A stretch of DNA of 62,887 nucleotides from Comamonadaceae bacterium (GCA_947484245.1 CANKOT010000004.1:1-62887); one strand, 5' to 3'. Shown: positions 35,792 through 44,919, counted from the stretch's first letter. Made by a program: numbers and translations. The notes: generated by a model from the letters alone, not told the origin.

Positions 35792-36820
35792 TTATTTGGC
35801 TGACACTAAGTTGTCTATGAATGAATTGCTAGATTTTTCCCAGCTAAACTCTAAAGCGCGCTCTCGAGCTTGCGCTCTTGGAATTTGAAGCGCCGACTGA
35901 GTCGCTTGCGCCAAGTCTTCACTCAAGATACCCCCCTTCACCACGCCGGTGGTGTGGTTCTTGAGTACCTCCTGCGGACCATCAACAGGAAATGCGGCTA
36001 CAGGCGTTCCACAAGCCATGGCTTCCAACATGACCAAGCCAAAAGTTTCATGTCTGCTTGGAAATACAAAAACATCCGCCGTGCTGTAAACCTTAGCAAG
36101 CTCAGGTCTTGGGAGTAGTCCTAGCCAAGTGATATTTGGATATCGATTTTTCAAATCAGCCTCAAGTGGTCCCACACCACAAACAACTTTGGAGCCGTTA
36201 AACGGCATTTTTAAAAACGTTTCAATATTTTTTTCGTATGAAACTCGCCCCACAAAGACACCAATTGGGCGTTTTAAATTCGCTAGAGCCTTGTAGTGTG
36301 TTGGCTCATTTTCAAAGCTGAACAAATTAACATCAACGCCATGAGTCCATGACTTTAAATTTTTGAATCCCCGGGAAGACAGTAAATTTTGTACGCCATA
36401 TGTCGGCACCATCACACCCGCCGAATGTCTGTGGAAATACTTGAATATTTGATACCCTATAAACAATGGAAGTTTGACTGCTGCCTGCAATATTTCAGGA
36501 AATCTTGTGTGATATGCAGTTGTATATCGCCATTTGTTTTGACTGCAAATCTTTCGAGCAGCCCAGCCCAAAGGTCCTTCAGTGGCAAGATGAATTGCAT
36601 CAAATTCGCTTGTCTTTAGCATTTTCTGAAGCGCAGGTAGAGGTTTGATGGCCAAGTCAATGCCGGCATAACCAGGGCAAGGCTTTGTTTTGAACAAGCC
36701 AGGGTGAATCACTTCAACTTGGTGGCCTGCAACTTTTAATTCTTTGGCCAACTCAACCAAGGTGGTAACGACGCCATTGACTTGTGGCGTCCAAGCATCT
36801 GTCACCAAGATAATTTTCAT
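35792..36820 (-). CDS. agt: GT4 glycosyltransferase, Agt-like (diacylglycerol glycosylation)
   Basis: The 342-residue GT-B enzyme has VTDAWTPQVNGVVTTL at the N terminus, FVGRVSYEKNIETFL in the donor domain and PSRHETFGLVMLEAMACG with the EX7E pair. Known family members next to PlcP glycosylate diacylglycerol with glucuronate, glucose or galactose to form phosphorus-free lipids under phosphate limitation. Its ATG overlaps the plcP stop by 4 bases, so the two are translationally coupled. The donor sugar is not predictable, but ugd in this window could supply UDP-glucuronate. Confidence 0.82.
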   Translation of the reverse strand: MKIILVTDAWTPQVNGVVTTLVELAKELKVAGHQVEVIHPGLFKTKPCPGYAGIDLAIKPLPALQKMLKTSEFDAIHLATEGPLGWAARKICSQNKWRYTTAYHTRFPEILQAAVKLPLFIGYQIFKYFHRHSAGVMVPTYGVQNLLSSRGFKNLKSWTHGVDVNLFSFENEPTHYKALANLKRPIGVFVGRVSYEKNIETFLKMPFNGSKVVCGVGPLEADLKNRYPNITWLGLLPRPELAKVYSTADVFVFPSRHETFGLVMLEAMACGTPVAAFPVDGPQEVLKNHTTGVVKGGILSEDLAQATQSALQIPRAQARERALEFSWEKSSNSFIDNLVSAK

Positions 36821-37647
36821 GCATGTACCAATGAAGTTACCTTGGTAGTCGCTTTTTGTTCTGAATTTGGATCAAAAGTCAATATTTCCAATCGACCATC
36901 CTGGTGCTCAACCAAGGTACTTAAACTTTCCACCCAGTCGCCGTCATTGCAATACAAAACACCATCAATATCGCGAATTTCTGCATGGTGTATGTGCCCA
37001 CAAACAACCCCGTCATAGCCCAATTTTTTTGCTTCGTGTGCAACGGCTACTTCAAAATCTGAGATGAAGCTAACGGCTTTTTTGACTTTAAATTTCAAAT
37101 ATGCAGAAAGTGACCAATAAGGCAATCCAAGTCGACCTCGCATGTAATTTAAGTGGCGATTGGCCTTGAGCGCCCACTCATACAAGGTGTCGCCTAGATA
37201 GGCTAGCCATTTAGCAAATTGAATGACGCCATCAAAATAGTCACCATGAATCACCCAGAGTTTCTTACCATCTGCCGTCACATGAACCGCATGCTCTAGA
37301 ACCTCAATACCACCAAAAGAATGATCCAGAAAATCACGCGCAAATTCATCGTGATTTCCAGGCACATAAATAACTCGACAACCTTTGCGCGCTTTGCGAA
37401 GTAGCTTTTGGACCACATCGTTGTGAGCTTGCGGCCAGTACCATTTTCGCCTGAGTTGCCAACCGTCAATAATGTCTCCGACCAAATACAAGGTGTCGCA
37501 GGTATGATTTTTCAAAAACTCAAGCAAAGCTTCTGCTTGACAGCCTGGGGTTCCAAGATGAAGGTCTGAAATAAAGATAGCTCGGTAGTGCCGAGTTGTT
37601 TGACTTTCGCCTGGCATAAACTCCTGAGCATCTTTGAACATCATCAT
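36817..37647 (-). CDS. plcP: PlcP-like phospholipase C (metallophosphoesterase)
   Basis: The 276-residue calcineurin-type enzyme has FISDLHLGTPGCQAE, VGDIIDGW, YVPGNHDE, WVIHGDYFD and GHIHHAEIRDID. Similar proteins are often labelled UDP-2,3-diacylglucosamine hydrolase, but the WYWPQAHNDVVQKLLRKARKG region and the partner Agt identify the PlcP group, which cleaves phospholipid headgroups to diacylglycerol in phosphate-starved cells. Three ATGs in tandem begin at 37647; the first overlaps the upstream stop. The longer frame to 37737 has no support. Confidence 0.85.
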   Translation of the reverse strand: MMMFKDAQEFMPGESQTTRHYRAIFISDLHLGTPGCQAEALLEFLKNHTCDTLYLVGDIIDGWQLRRKWYWPQAHNDVVQKLLRKARKGCRVIYVPGNHDEFARDFLDHSFGGIEVLEHAVHVTADGKKLWVIHGDYFDGVIQFAKWLAYLGDTLYEWALKANRHLNYMRGRLGLPYWSLSAYLKFKVKKAVSFISDFEVAVAHEAKKLGYDGVVCGHIHHAEIRDIDGVLYCNDGDWVESLSTLVEHQDGRLEILTFDPNSEQKATTKVTSLVHA

Positions 37648-38483
37648 GCACCTACAAAATGCTTGCGATACCGAAGAGGTAAATCCTTCACCTGCATCAA
37701 CATCGGTAAATCTGCTGTGTTGAAATCGGGATCCCATGCGGGTGCTCCCAGAATTTTGGCGCCAAGTCTCAAATAGCCTTTGATGAGAGCTGGAGGCTCT
37801 ACGGGCAAGTGAGAATTTAATTCTTCAATGGGCAGTGGCAAACGGGGTATTGCGTGAAACTCAATAGACGCCAAGTTTGTTTGAGAAAGTTGCTTCCAAA
37901 TACTGGCAGCCGTATCACCACTCACAATGCCGTTGTGCAACATGGGTATGCTTGCGCAACCAATCATGGTATCGAGTTGATTGCGAGACATGAACTCAAA
38001 AAGAGCACCCCACAGCGCCAATATCACGCCACCGTGACGATGGTCTGCATGCACACAGCTTCTACCCAACTCAACCATGCGTTCACGCATGAAACGCAGA
38101 CGCGTCAGATCAAATTCAGTATCCGTGTAGGTTCCGCCTACCCTTTTGGCTTGGGCAGGTGTCAAAACGCGATAAGTTCCAATGACAGCTCTTGTGTCGC
38201 CATCACGAACCAAGAGATGCTCGCAATAATCGTCAAATAAATCAATGTCATGCCCTGCCAATGTGTCTGGCAACCGCGCACCCATTTCATTCGCAAACAC
38301 TTCATAGCGAAGTTTTTGGGCTTCTCTTACTTCATCCTGATGTTGAGCCCAGCTAACTTCGATGGGAGATTTCGAAATTTTTGAGCAGTTGGTAAAACCT
38401 TGATTTTGAGGGCTTTGATGAAGTGACCCCCGTGGCAATGCAATTTGCGAAATAGGAAAAGTGGGGTTTGGCAATTCTTTCAA
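37644..38483 (-). CDS. OlsB-like GNAT N-acyltransferase
   Basis: The 279-residue protein contains the hemolysin/OlsB-type acyltransferase domain: LRYEVFANEMGAR, FDDYCEHLLV, VELGRSCVHADHRHGGVI and MIGCASIPM. OlsB transfers a 3-hydroxyacyl group from ACP to ornithine, the first step to ornithine lipids, which replace phospholipids under phosphate stress. OlsA was not found here, so the lipid product is an inference. I chose the TTG at 38483 with GGAG upstream; another TTG at 38495 is possible. It heads the three-gene unit with plcP and agt. Confidence 0.78.
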   Translation of the reverse strand: MKELPNPTFPISQIALPRGSLHQSPQNQGFTNCSKISKSPIEVSWAQHQDEVREAQKLRYEVFANEMGARLPDTLAGHDIDLFDDYCEHLLVRDGDTRAVIGTYRVLTPAQAKRVGGTYTDTEFDLTRLRFMRERMVELGRSCVHADHRHGGVILALWGALFEFMSRNQLDTMIGCASIPMLHNGIVSGDTAASIWKQLSQTNLASIEFHAIPRLPLPIEELNSHLPVEPPALIKGYLRLGAKILGAPAWDPDFNTADLPMLMQVKDLPLRYRKHFVGA

Positions 38484-38554
38484 GATGTTCTCCAAGTTGT
38501 CTTAACTTGGAAGTTGATCATCCTGTTTTGAAGTTTCAAATAAATTTCAAAGAT

Positions 38555-38572
38555 ATGAAATATTTATGACAA
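38555..38572 (-). promoter_or_regulatory. Candidate PhoB box of the acyltransferase-plcP-agt operon
   Basis: Read on the minus strand it is TTGTCATAAATATTTCAT: heptamers TTGTCAT (6/7) and ATTTCAT (5/7) with the classical AAAT spacer, 15 of 18 bases matching CTGTCATAAATCTGTCAT. TTTATT (38544-38539) starts exactly 10 bases downstream as a -10-like hexamer. This is the best Pho-box match in the window and agrees with the known Pho control of plcP in other bacteria. Confidence 0.65.
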
Positions 38573-38644
38573 TGCGTGGTTAAAATTTTGCTACAAAAAA
38601 TCACCCCAAAGGGAGTTGCGTAGAAATTCTGGCAACATTGTGCA

Positions 38645-39229
38645 ATGAACAATTCAAACTCTTCTAAGGTTACAGCGAAGTCTTCTAGCAGAAGAATTCA
38701 AGTTCGAAAATCTGGCGTGCACGGCAAGGGTGTGTTCGCACTACAGGATATTGAAAAAGGTGACGTTGTCATTGAGTATGTTGGCGAAATTATCTCTGCA
38801 GACGAAGCAGAGAAGCGGCACCCTCATGACCCCAATGATCCGAATCACACTTTTTACTTTCAAATCGATGATGACCGAGTGATCGATGCGCTGCATGGTG
38901 GCAATTCAGCGCGTTGGATCAATCACTGCTGCACACCCAATTGCAAACCTGAAGTCATTGATGGCCGTGTCTTCATCAAAGCCAAGAAAAGAATTCAAGC
39001 TGGCGCAGAACTCAATTATGACTACGGCCTCATCATTGATGAGCCTATCACGCACAAACTCGTTGCTCAATATCCCTGCTGGTGTGGTAGCCCCAAATGC
39101 CGTGAAACCTTATTGGCCTATAAGCCACCATCTGGAAAAAAAGAAAAGAAGAACAAAGAAAAAGCAGATGAGATCCGCAAAGCCATTCAAAAACTGAAGT
39201 CAAAGTTAAAGCGACTGACAGAAGTTTGA
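38645..39229 (+). CDS. SET-domain protein-lysine methyltransferase
   Basis: The 194-residue protein has a complete SET domain: VHGKGVFALQDIEKGD, EYVGEII, NSARWINHCCTPNC (cofactor and pseudoknot motif) and ELNYDYG, followed by a post-SET-like zinc cluster CWCGSPKCRETLL. The last 35 residues are lysine-rich and probably a basic tail. SET enzymes transfer methyl from S-adenosylmethionine to protein lysines. The bacterial target is unknown; the Lys-rich protein at 4965 is one conceivable substrate. It is a single gene, divergent from the OlsB-like operon. Confidence 0.88.
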   Translation: MNNSNSSKVTAKSSSRRIQVRKSGVHGKGVFALQDIEKGDVVIEYVGEIISADEAEKRHPHDPNDPNHTFYFQIDDDRVIDALHGGNSARWINHCCTPNCKPEVIDGRVFIKAKKRIQAGAELNYDYGLIIDEPITHKLVAQYPCWCGSPKCRETLLAYKPPSGKKEKKNKEKADEIRKAIQKLKSKLKRLTEV

Positions 39230-39450
39230 AACCATCCATTGGATGCAAGCAGCTTCACTGCGTGAAAATTCGCTGAGTTTTTCCCTCAACACTTTGAGAG
39301 ATTTTGACCGACTATTCATCAATAGACTCGGCTGTTGTTTGGTGCACAGGGCAAATTTAAGCCTCTGAAGCACGCATTGAAACTCAAATGCCCTGTTGCT
39401 TCTTGAATGAAAATGTTACTGTTAGCCTCCTTCTCTTATTTTTTCAATTC

Positions 39451-40269
39451 ATGTCAATCACTGTTCACCCATTTGATCAAGCAGTCAAGCTTGACCTTCA
39501 AGCTGATGGCGTTTGGCGGGGCCATACCGATCCGGCCTATGGCAACATGGTGGGGCCCTTTGGTGGTATCACATCCGCCGTTTTGCTCAACGCCATCCTC
39601 AAAGATCATGCTCGCATTGGCGATCCCATCTCACTCACAGTGAACTTTGCCGGCCCCATCGAAGACGGACCTTTCAGCATTGAAGCCAAGGCTGTACGAA
39701 CCAACCGCTCAACGCAACATTGGTCCGTGAACTTGTATCAGCACAATGGTGAACTGGCCACCACCGCCAGCGCCGTGTTTGCCATTCGCCGTGAAACCTG
39801 GGAGTCTACTGAATTAGCCTTTCCTGTACGCACACCGGCGCTTGAGCTAAAGCGTGCCGATACATCAAAAGCACCTGAGTGGACACGCCGATACGACCTG
39901 CGCCCCCACAAAGGTTTGATGATTGACGGGCAACTGCAAGAGAGTGAACCTAATGCTGAAACAGAGTTTTGGGTTCAAGATGACCCGCCAAGGCCATTGG
40001 ACTTTTTATCGCTGACATCTATTTGCGACTCTTTTGTGCCCAGAATCTTTGTGCGGCGACAGGGTAGGTTTCCGGCTGGCACCATCACGCTCACCACACA
40101 CTTTCATGCTGACGCAGAAATGTTGAGCTCACAAGGCTCAAAGCATGTCTTGGGTTTGGCCCGTGCGTCCAAGTTTGGCATGGGCTATCACGACCAATCT
40201 GCAGAAATTTGGAGCGACCAACAGCAGCTTTTGGCAACCAGCCATCAGCTGGTCTATTTCAAGGCTTGA
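39451..40269 (+). CDS. Acyl-CoA thioesterase, TesB-like double hot-dog family
   Basis: The 272-residue protein resembles the TesB/4HBT-3 type: an N-terminal hot-dog with YGNMVGPFGGITSAVLLNAI and a second one near PRPLDFLSLTSICDSFVPRIF. These enzymes hydrolyse acyl-CoA esters in the cytoplasm. I chose the ATG at 39451; an upstream ATG at 39388 would add 21 hydrophobic residues without support. The 221 bases between the SET gene and this start hold no recognised feature. Its stop is 2 bases from the convergent formate dehydrogenase gene. Confidence 0.72.
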   Translation: MSITVHPFDQAVKLDLQADGVWRGHTDPAYGNMVGPFGGITSAVLLNAILKDHARIGDPISLTVNFAGPIEDGPFSIEAKAVRTNRSTQHWSVNLYQHNGELATTASAVFAIRRETWESTELAFPVRTPALELKRADTSKAPEWTRRYDLRPHKGLMIDGQLQESEPNAETEFWVQDDPPRPLDFLSLTSICDSFVPRIFVRRQGRFPAGTITLTTHFHADAEMLSSQGSKHVLGLARASKFGMGYHDQSAEIWSDQQQLLATSHQLVYFKA

Positions 40270-40271
40270 AC

Positions 40272-43121
40272 CTATTGAAAGAAACCATGTGCTGTGGCCA
40301 ATGTTCCACCGGCCTTCACAGCAATGGCGCAATATTTGAATTCAGGAATTTTCCCGATCGGGTCGAGCGCGGCATTGGTCATCAAGTTGGCAGCCGCTTC
40401 GTAATAAGCAAAGGGCACGAACACAGCGCCCTGCGGCGTGCCGTCATCACGGCGCACGCGCAAGCACACCTCGCCCCGTCTAGAGGCCAAGGTGATCACG
40501 TCACCCGCGCTCAAGCCCAAACTCAATAAATCTGCACTGCACATCGACGCAGTGGCTTCTGGTTCAATGGCATCGAGCACGGTGGCACGGCGCGTCATGC
40601 TGCCTGTGTGCCAATGCTCAAGCTGCCGCCCTGTGATGAGTACAAATGGATATTGCGCATCAGGCCGCTCGTTGGCGGGAATGATGTCTGCTGGTACCAA
40701 ATTGACGCGACCATCAGCGGTTGCAAAATGTTCTTTGAACACCGTAGGCTCCCCGGGATCCTCGTCTGTGAGGCATGGATAAGTAACGCTAGACTCACGC
40801 TCCAAGCGCTCCCATGAAATACCGCTGATCACCTCGTGCATGGCTTGACGCATTTCTTCGTAAACCTCCGCCACACCATGGTACTCACCTGCATACTGCC
40901 AATTTAGACCCATGCCTTTGGCCATTTGCTGGATGATCCACAAATCGGCTTTGACAAGACCCGGTGCTTGCACGGCCTGCCGCCCCATTTGCACCATGCG
41001 GTCTGTGTTGGTCACAGTGCCTGTTTTTTCTGGCCACGCAGTTGCTGGCAAAACCACGTCGGCCAACCACGCCGTTTCTGTCATGAAAATATCTTGCACC
41101 ACCAAGTGCTCAAGCGAAGCCAGTGCATGGCGCGCATGGTTTAAATCGGGGTCGCTCATGGCGGGGTTCTCACCCATGATGTACATGCCGCGCACTTTGT
41201 GCGGGTCGGCATCATCGGCCAAGGCCTTGTGCATGATTTCAACCACGGTGTACCCGGGCTGCTTGTCGAGCGGCGTGTTCCAAAACTTTTCAAACCAATC
41301 ATGCGCGTCAGGGTTGCTAACGCGTTGATAGTTGGGATACATCATGGGAATGAGGCCCGCATCGCTGGCACCCTGCACATTGTTTTGACCTCGCAATGGA
41401 TGCAAGCCAGAACCAGGCTTGCCAATTTGGCCGGTCACTGTGACCAGCGCAATGAGGCAGCGTGCATTGTCAGTGCCATGAACGTGCTGGCTGATGCCCA
41501 TACCCCAGAGGATCATGGCCGATTTGCTTTTGGCAAATTCTCGGGCGACTTCGCGCAAAGTTTCGGCAGGGATGCCGCACAAGGGGGCCATGGCTTCGGG
41601 ACTATAGCCTTGAATATTTTGCTTCAGCGCTTCATAGTTGTTGGCACGTGTTTTTATAAATTCTTGATCGGCCAAACCCTCTTCTATCACGGTGTAAATC
41701 AGTGCGTTGAGCAAAGCCACATCGGTGTCAGGCTTGAATTGCAAGGTGCGCCAAGCATGCTTGCCAAGGTCTGTGATGCGCGGATCGGCTAAGACAATTT
41801 TGGCGCCTCGCTTGGCTGCATTTTTCATCCAAGTGGCTGCCACTGGATGATTGGCCGTGGGGTTGGAGCCGATGATAAAAATAAGTCCCGCATGCTCCAC
41901 GTCATTCACCTGATTGCTAACTGCCGCCGAGCCTACGCCTTCTAACAAGGCGGACACGCTGGAGGCATGGCACAAGCGAGTGCAATGGTCGACGTTGTTG
42001 GAACCAAATCCAGTGCGGACCAACTTTTGAAACAGATAGGCTTCTTCGTTGCTGCCCTTGGCAGAGCCAAAGCCTGCCAAGGATTTCGGGCCATGAGTGT
42101 CACGCAGCTGCTTTAACTTGCCTGCGCCTAGGGCCAATGCCTCTTCCCAAGTGGCTTCTCTGAACACAGAAGACCAATCTGCGGCATTTCGATTCAATGC
42201 GCTAATCAAAGCCGGATCTTTGGCTATGCCCGATTTGCGGATGAGCGGCACCGTGAGGCGTTGTGGGTGTTGGATGTAGTCAAAGCCAAACCGTCCTTTG
42301 ACGCACAAACGATTGTGATTGGCAGGCCCATCACGACCTTCCACGCTCACTATTTTGTTGTCTTTCACGTTGTAGGTGAGCAAACAACCCACACCACAGA
42401 AGGGACACACAGAATCGACTTTTTGGTCCACCACTTGCGAGCCAATTTGCGTCTTGGGCATCAGCGCGCCTGTTGGGCATGCCTGCACGCATTCGCCGCA
42501 GGCCACACAACTGCTGCTGGCCATGCTGTCTTCAAGGTCAAACACAATTTGGCTGTTTGCACCACGGTGCGCGTAACCAATCACATCGTTCACTTGCTCT
42601 TCGCGACAAGCCCGAACACATCGGTTGCACTGAATACACGCATCGAGGTTGACTGCCATGGCCGGGTGCGACACATCACACGCAGGCTGCTCTCGGCGCA
42701 AACTCTTGAGTTCTGGGCGAACCGTCACATTCAATTTGTGGGCCCAGTCACTCAGTTCGCCATGCTGCCCTTGCTCTGTCCATTTGTACCCATCATCAGG
42801 CATGTCAGACAACAGCAACTCCAACACCATCTCTTGACTTTTCTGAGCGCGCAAACTTTGGCTCAAAACCTCCAGCCCTGGCGTCACGTTGCGACAGCAA
42901 CTGGGGGCCAGCGTTCTCTCGCCTTTGATTTCCACCACACACGCACGGCAGTTGCCATCTGCGCGCATGCCTTCTTTGTAGCAAAGATGCGGAATGTCAA
43001 CGCCATTGCGCTTGGCCGCATTGAGGATGGACTCACCTTCAAAGCCCAACACAGTTTGGTCATTGAGCTTGAACTCAATTTTTGGGGGTGACATTAATTT
43101 TGGCGACAAAGGTGCATTCAT
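40272..43121 (-). CDS. fdsA: NAD-dependent formate dehydrogenase alpha subunit
   Basis: The 949-residue protein has an N-terminal [2Fe-2S] ferredoxin domain (C47, C58, C61, C75), a His-Cys cluster region, two [4Fe-4S] motifs (about 162-215, CIQCNRC and CVACGEC), a further [4Fe-4S] at 239-246 and the bis-MGD molybdopterin domain. C380 in DHCTRLCH is the expected metal-ligating cysteine, not selenocysteine. It oxidises formate to CO2 and passes electrons to the flavin subunit. Its ATG directly abuts the stop of the upstream fdsB-type gene. Confidence 0.94.
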   Translation of the reverse strand: MNAPLSPKLMSPPKIEFKLNDQTVLGFEGESILNAAKRNGVDIPHLCYKEGMRADGNCRACVVEIKGERTLAPSCCRNVTPGLEVLSQSLRAQKSQEMVLELLLSDMPDDGYKWTEQGQHGELSDWAHKLNVTVRPELKSLRREQPACDVSHPAMAVNLDACIQCNRCVRACREEQVNDVIGYAHRGANSQIVFDLEDSMASSSCVACGECVQACPTGALMPKTQIGSQVVDQKVDSVCPFCGVGCLLTYNVKDNKIVSVEGRDGPANHNRLCVKGRFGFDYIQHPQRLTVPLIRKSGIAKDPALISALNRNAADWSSVFREATWEEALALGAGKLKQLRDTHGPKSLAGFGSAKGSNEEAYLFQKLVRTGFGSNNVDHCTRLCHASSVSALLEGVGSAAVSNQVNDVEHAGLIFIIGSNPTANHPVAATWMKNAAKRGAKIVLADPRITDLGKHAWRTLQFKPDTDVALLNALIYTVIEEGLADQEFIKTRANNYEALKQNIQGYSPEAMAPLCGIPAETLREVAREFAKSKSAMILWGMGISQHVHGTDNARCLIALVTVTGQIGKPGSGLHPLRGQNNVQGASDAGLIPMMYPNYQRVSNPDAHDWFEKFWNTPLDKQPGYTVVEIMHKALADDADPHKVRGMYIMGENPAMSDPDLNHARHALASLEHLVVQDIFMTETAWLADVVLPATAWPEKTGTVTNTDRMVQMGRQAVQAPGLVKADLWIIQQMAKGMGLNWQYAGEYHGVAEVYEEMRQAMHEVISGISWERLERESSVTYPCLTDEDPGEPTVFKEHFATADGRVNLVPADIIPANERPDAQYPFVLITGRQLEHWHTGSMTRRATVLDAIEPEATASMCSADLLSLGLSAGDVITLASRRGEVCLRVRRDDGTPQGAVFVPFAYYEAAANLMTNAALDPIGKIPEFKYCAIAVKAGGTLATAHGFFQ

Positions 43122-44852
43122 TCAAATGACCTCTTGTGGAAAATACTTTTCAACACAGCGAACTGGGTTGGGCGCTGCTTGGCCCAGGCCACAAATGGAA
43201 GCATCGATCATCACTTGGTTCAAATCTTCTAAGGTGCTAAGGTCCCATACCGGTGCTTGCATCAATTGCACCGCTTTGGCCGTTCCCACACGACATGGTG
43301 TGCACTGCCCGCAGCTTTCATGCTCAAAAAACTTCATCATGCTGAGTGCGGCATGGCGCGCTGAATCTTGATGACCCAACACAATCACAGCAGCCGATCC
43401 AATGAAACAGCCATAGGGTTGAAGGGTGTCAAAGTCGAGAGGAATGTCTTTAAGAGAGGCCGGCAAAATACCCCCCGAAGCGCCACCCGGCAAGTATGCG
43501 TAAAACGTGTGGCCGTCTTGCATGCCGCCACAATATTCTTCAATAAGTTCAGCGACGGTAATGCCGGCAGGTGCCAATTTAACGCCTGGTTTTTTCACGC
43601 GACCACTCACGCTGAAACTGCGCAAACCCTGGCGATTGTGACGGCCAAAACCAGAGAACCATTGGGGCCCCTTTGTCACAATATCGCGCACCCAATAAAG
43701 CGTTTCAAAGTTGTGCTCCAAAGTGGGCCGGCCAAACAAGCCCACTTGCGCAATGTAAGGTGGGCGCATTCGCGGTTCACCCCGCTTGCCCTCAATGCTT
43801 TCAATCATGGCCGACTCTTCACCGCAAATGTAGGCACCTGCGCCGCGCCGAAGTTCAATGAGAGGCAAGCCCACCGGTGGATTGGCCTGGAGCTTTTCAA
43901 GTTCTCGGCTTAAAACTTGACGGCAGCCATGGTATTCATCGCGCAGATAGATATAAATAGCCTCAATGCCCACCATATGGGCGGCCACCAGCATGCCTTC
44001 TAAAAAGCGGTGCGGATCGCGCTCCAAATACGTTCTGTCCTTGAACGTACCGGGCTCGCCCTCGTCAATATTGACAGCCATCAGCCTAGGCGCAACCTGA
44101 TCTCGCACAATGCGCCACTTGCGCCCTGCTGGAAAACCAGCGCCACCCAAGCCTCGTAAACCAGAATCTTCCATGGCTTTGAGAACGGCTTCAGTGTAGA
44201 GCTTGCCGCCATCCACATCCCTTAAAAGGGCATAACCACCATCGGCCACATAGGCTGCCAAGTCGATGTAGTCAGGCGCCACGGGTTGAATGCTTTGAGA
44301 CTGCACAGCTTGCATGACTTTTTGTGAAGTGGCATGCCCAATTTCATGTTGGTGAACCACCGCTACAGGCGCTTGCTCGCATCGACCCACGCAAGGTGCT
44401 GAAACCACTTTGATGTTGTTTATACCGAAAGAAGCCTGCAATTGACCAAGCAGCGTCGATGCGCCTGCCAAGTCACAACTGAGGCCATCGCACACACGCA
44501 CAGTGAAAAGAGGCGCCTCTTCACCTTCGCAAATGATTTCAAAGTGGTGATAGAAAGTGGCCACCTCATAAACTTCAGCCATTGCAATGTTCATGAGTTT
44601 GGCCAAAGCCACCAAATGGCGTTCGTGCAAACCTCTGAATTTGTCGTTGATTTTGTGAAGATGTTCTATGAGCAAATCGCGGCGTTGTTGCAAGACTTTA
44701 TCATCCATCTGCAACAAGGCACTTACTTCAAGCAGCGAAACGTTATCCGCTTGCCGCCCTTTGAGTTGGCTTTTTTGGCGAATTTTCAAGCTCATGTCTT
44801 CGACACTTGCAAAAGCAACGACAGAAAGTGATTTAGATTTTTGGGTGTCCAT
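43122..44852 (-). CDS. fdsB: Formate dehydrogenase diaphorase subunit, fused FdsG-FdsB (NuoE-NuoF type)
   Basis: The 576-residue protein joins a NuoE-like thioredoxin-fold [2Fe-2S] domain (about 30-185; CDGLSC and CVGRC) to a NuoF-like domain with FMN/NADH loop GLRGLGGAGFPAGRKW and the [4Fe-4S] CGQCTPC near the C terminus. In FdsGBA enzymes of Cupriavidus and Rhodobacter these are two polypeptides. It passes formate electrons to NAD. No fdsC, fdsD or molybdenum-cofactor genes are next to it, so accessory proteins must be encoded elsewhere. Confidence 0.9.
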   Translation of the reverse strand: MDTQKSKSLSVVAFASVEDMSLKIRQKSQLKGRQADNVSLLEVSALLQMDDKVLQQRRDLLIEHLHKINDKFRGLHERHLVALAKLMNIAMAEVYEVATFYHHFEIICEGEEAPLFTVRVCDGLSCDLAGASTLLGQLQASFGINNIKVVSAPCVGRCEQAPVAVVHQHEIGHATSQKVMQAVQSQSIQPVAPDYIDLAAYVADGGYALLRDVDGGKLYTEAVLKAMEDSGLRGLGGAGFPAGRKWRIVRDQVAPRLMAVNIDEGEPGTFKDRTYLERDPHRFLEGMLVAAHMVGIEAIYIYLRDEYHGCRQVLSRELEKLQANPPVGLPLIELRRGAGAYICGEESAMIESIEGKRGEPRMRPPYIAQVGLFGRPTLEHNFETLYWVRDIVTKGPQWFSGFGRHNRQGLRSFSVSGRVKKPGVKLAPAGITVAELIEEYCGGMQDGHTFYAYLPGGASGGILPASLKDIPLDFDTLQPYGCFIGSAAVIVLGHQDSARHAALSMMKFFEHESCGQCTPCRVGTAKAVQLMQAPVWDLSTLEDLNQVMIDASICGLGQAAPNPVRCVEKYFPQEVI

Positions 44853-44919
44853 GCAGGTGAGATTTTATTTGTTCATCTGATTTAAAGATTAAAGTAAGTC
44901 TATTCTCTTGGAGTTAGCT

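Noticed and set aside
36817..37647. Naming the metallophosphoesterase LpxH (UDP-2,3-diacylglucosamine hydrolase)
   Set aside because: The sequence features and the coupled Agt-like partner match PlcP; LpxH is normally elsewhere with different context. LpxH remains possible at low probability.
42261..43091. Long open frame (276 codons) on the plus strand, antisense to fdsA
   Set aside because: It lies wholly inside a clear molybdopterin enzyme gene, its translation is rich in His, Ala and Cys typical of antisense frames, and it has no domain signature.
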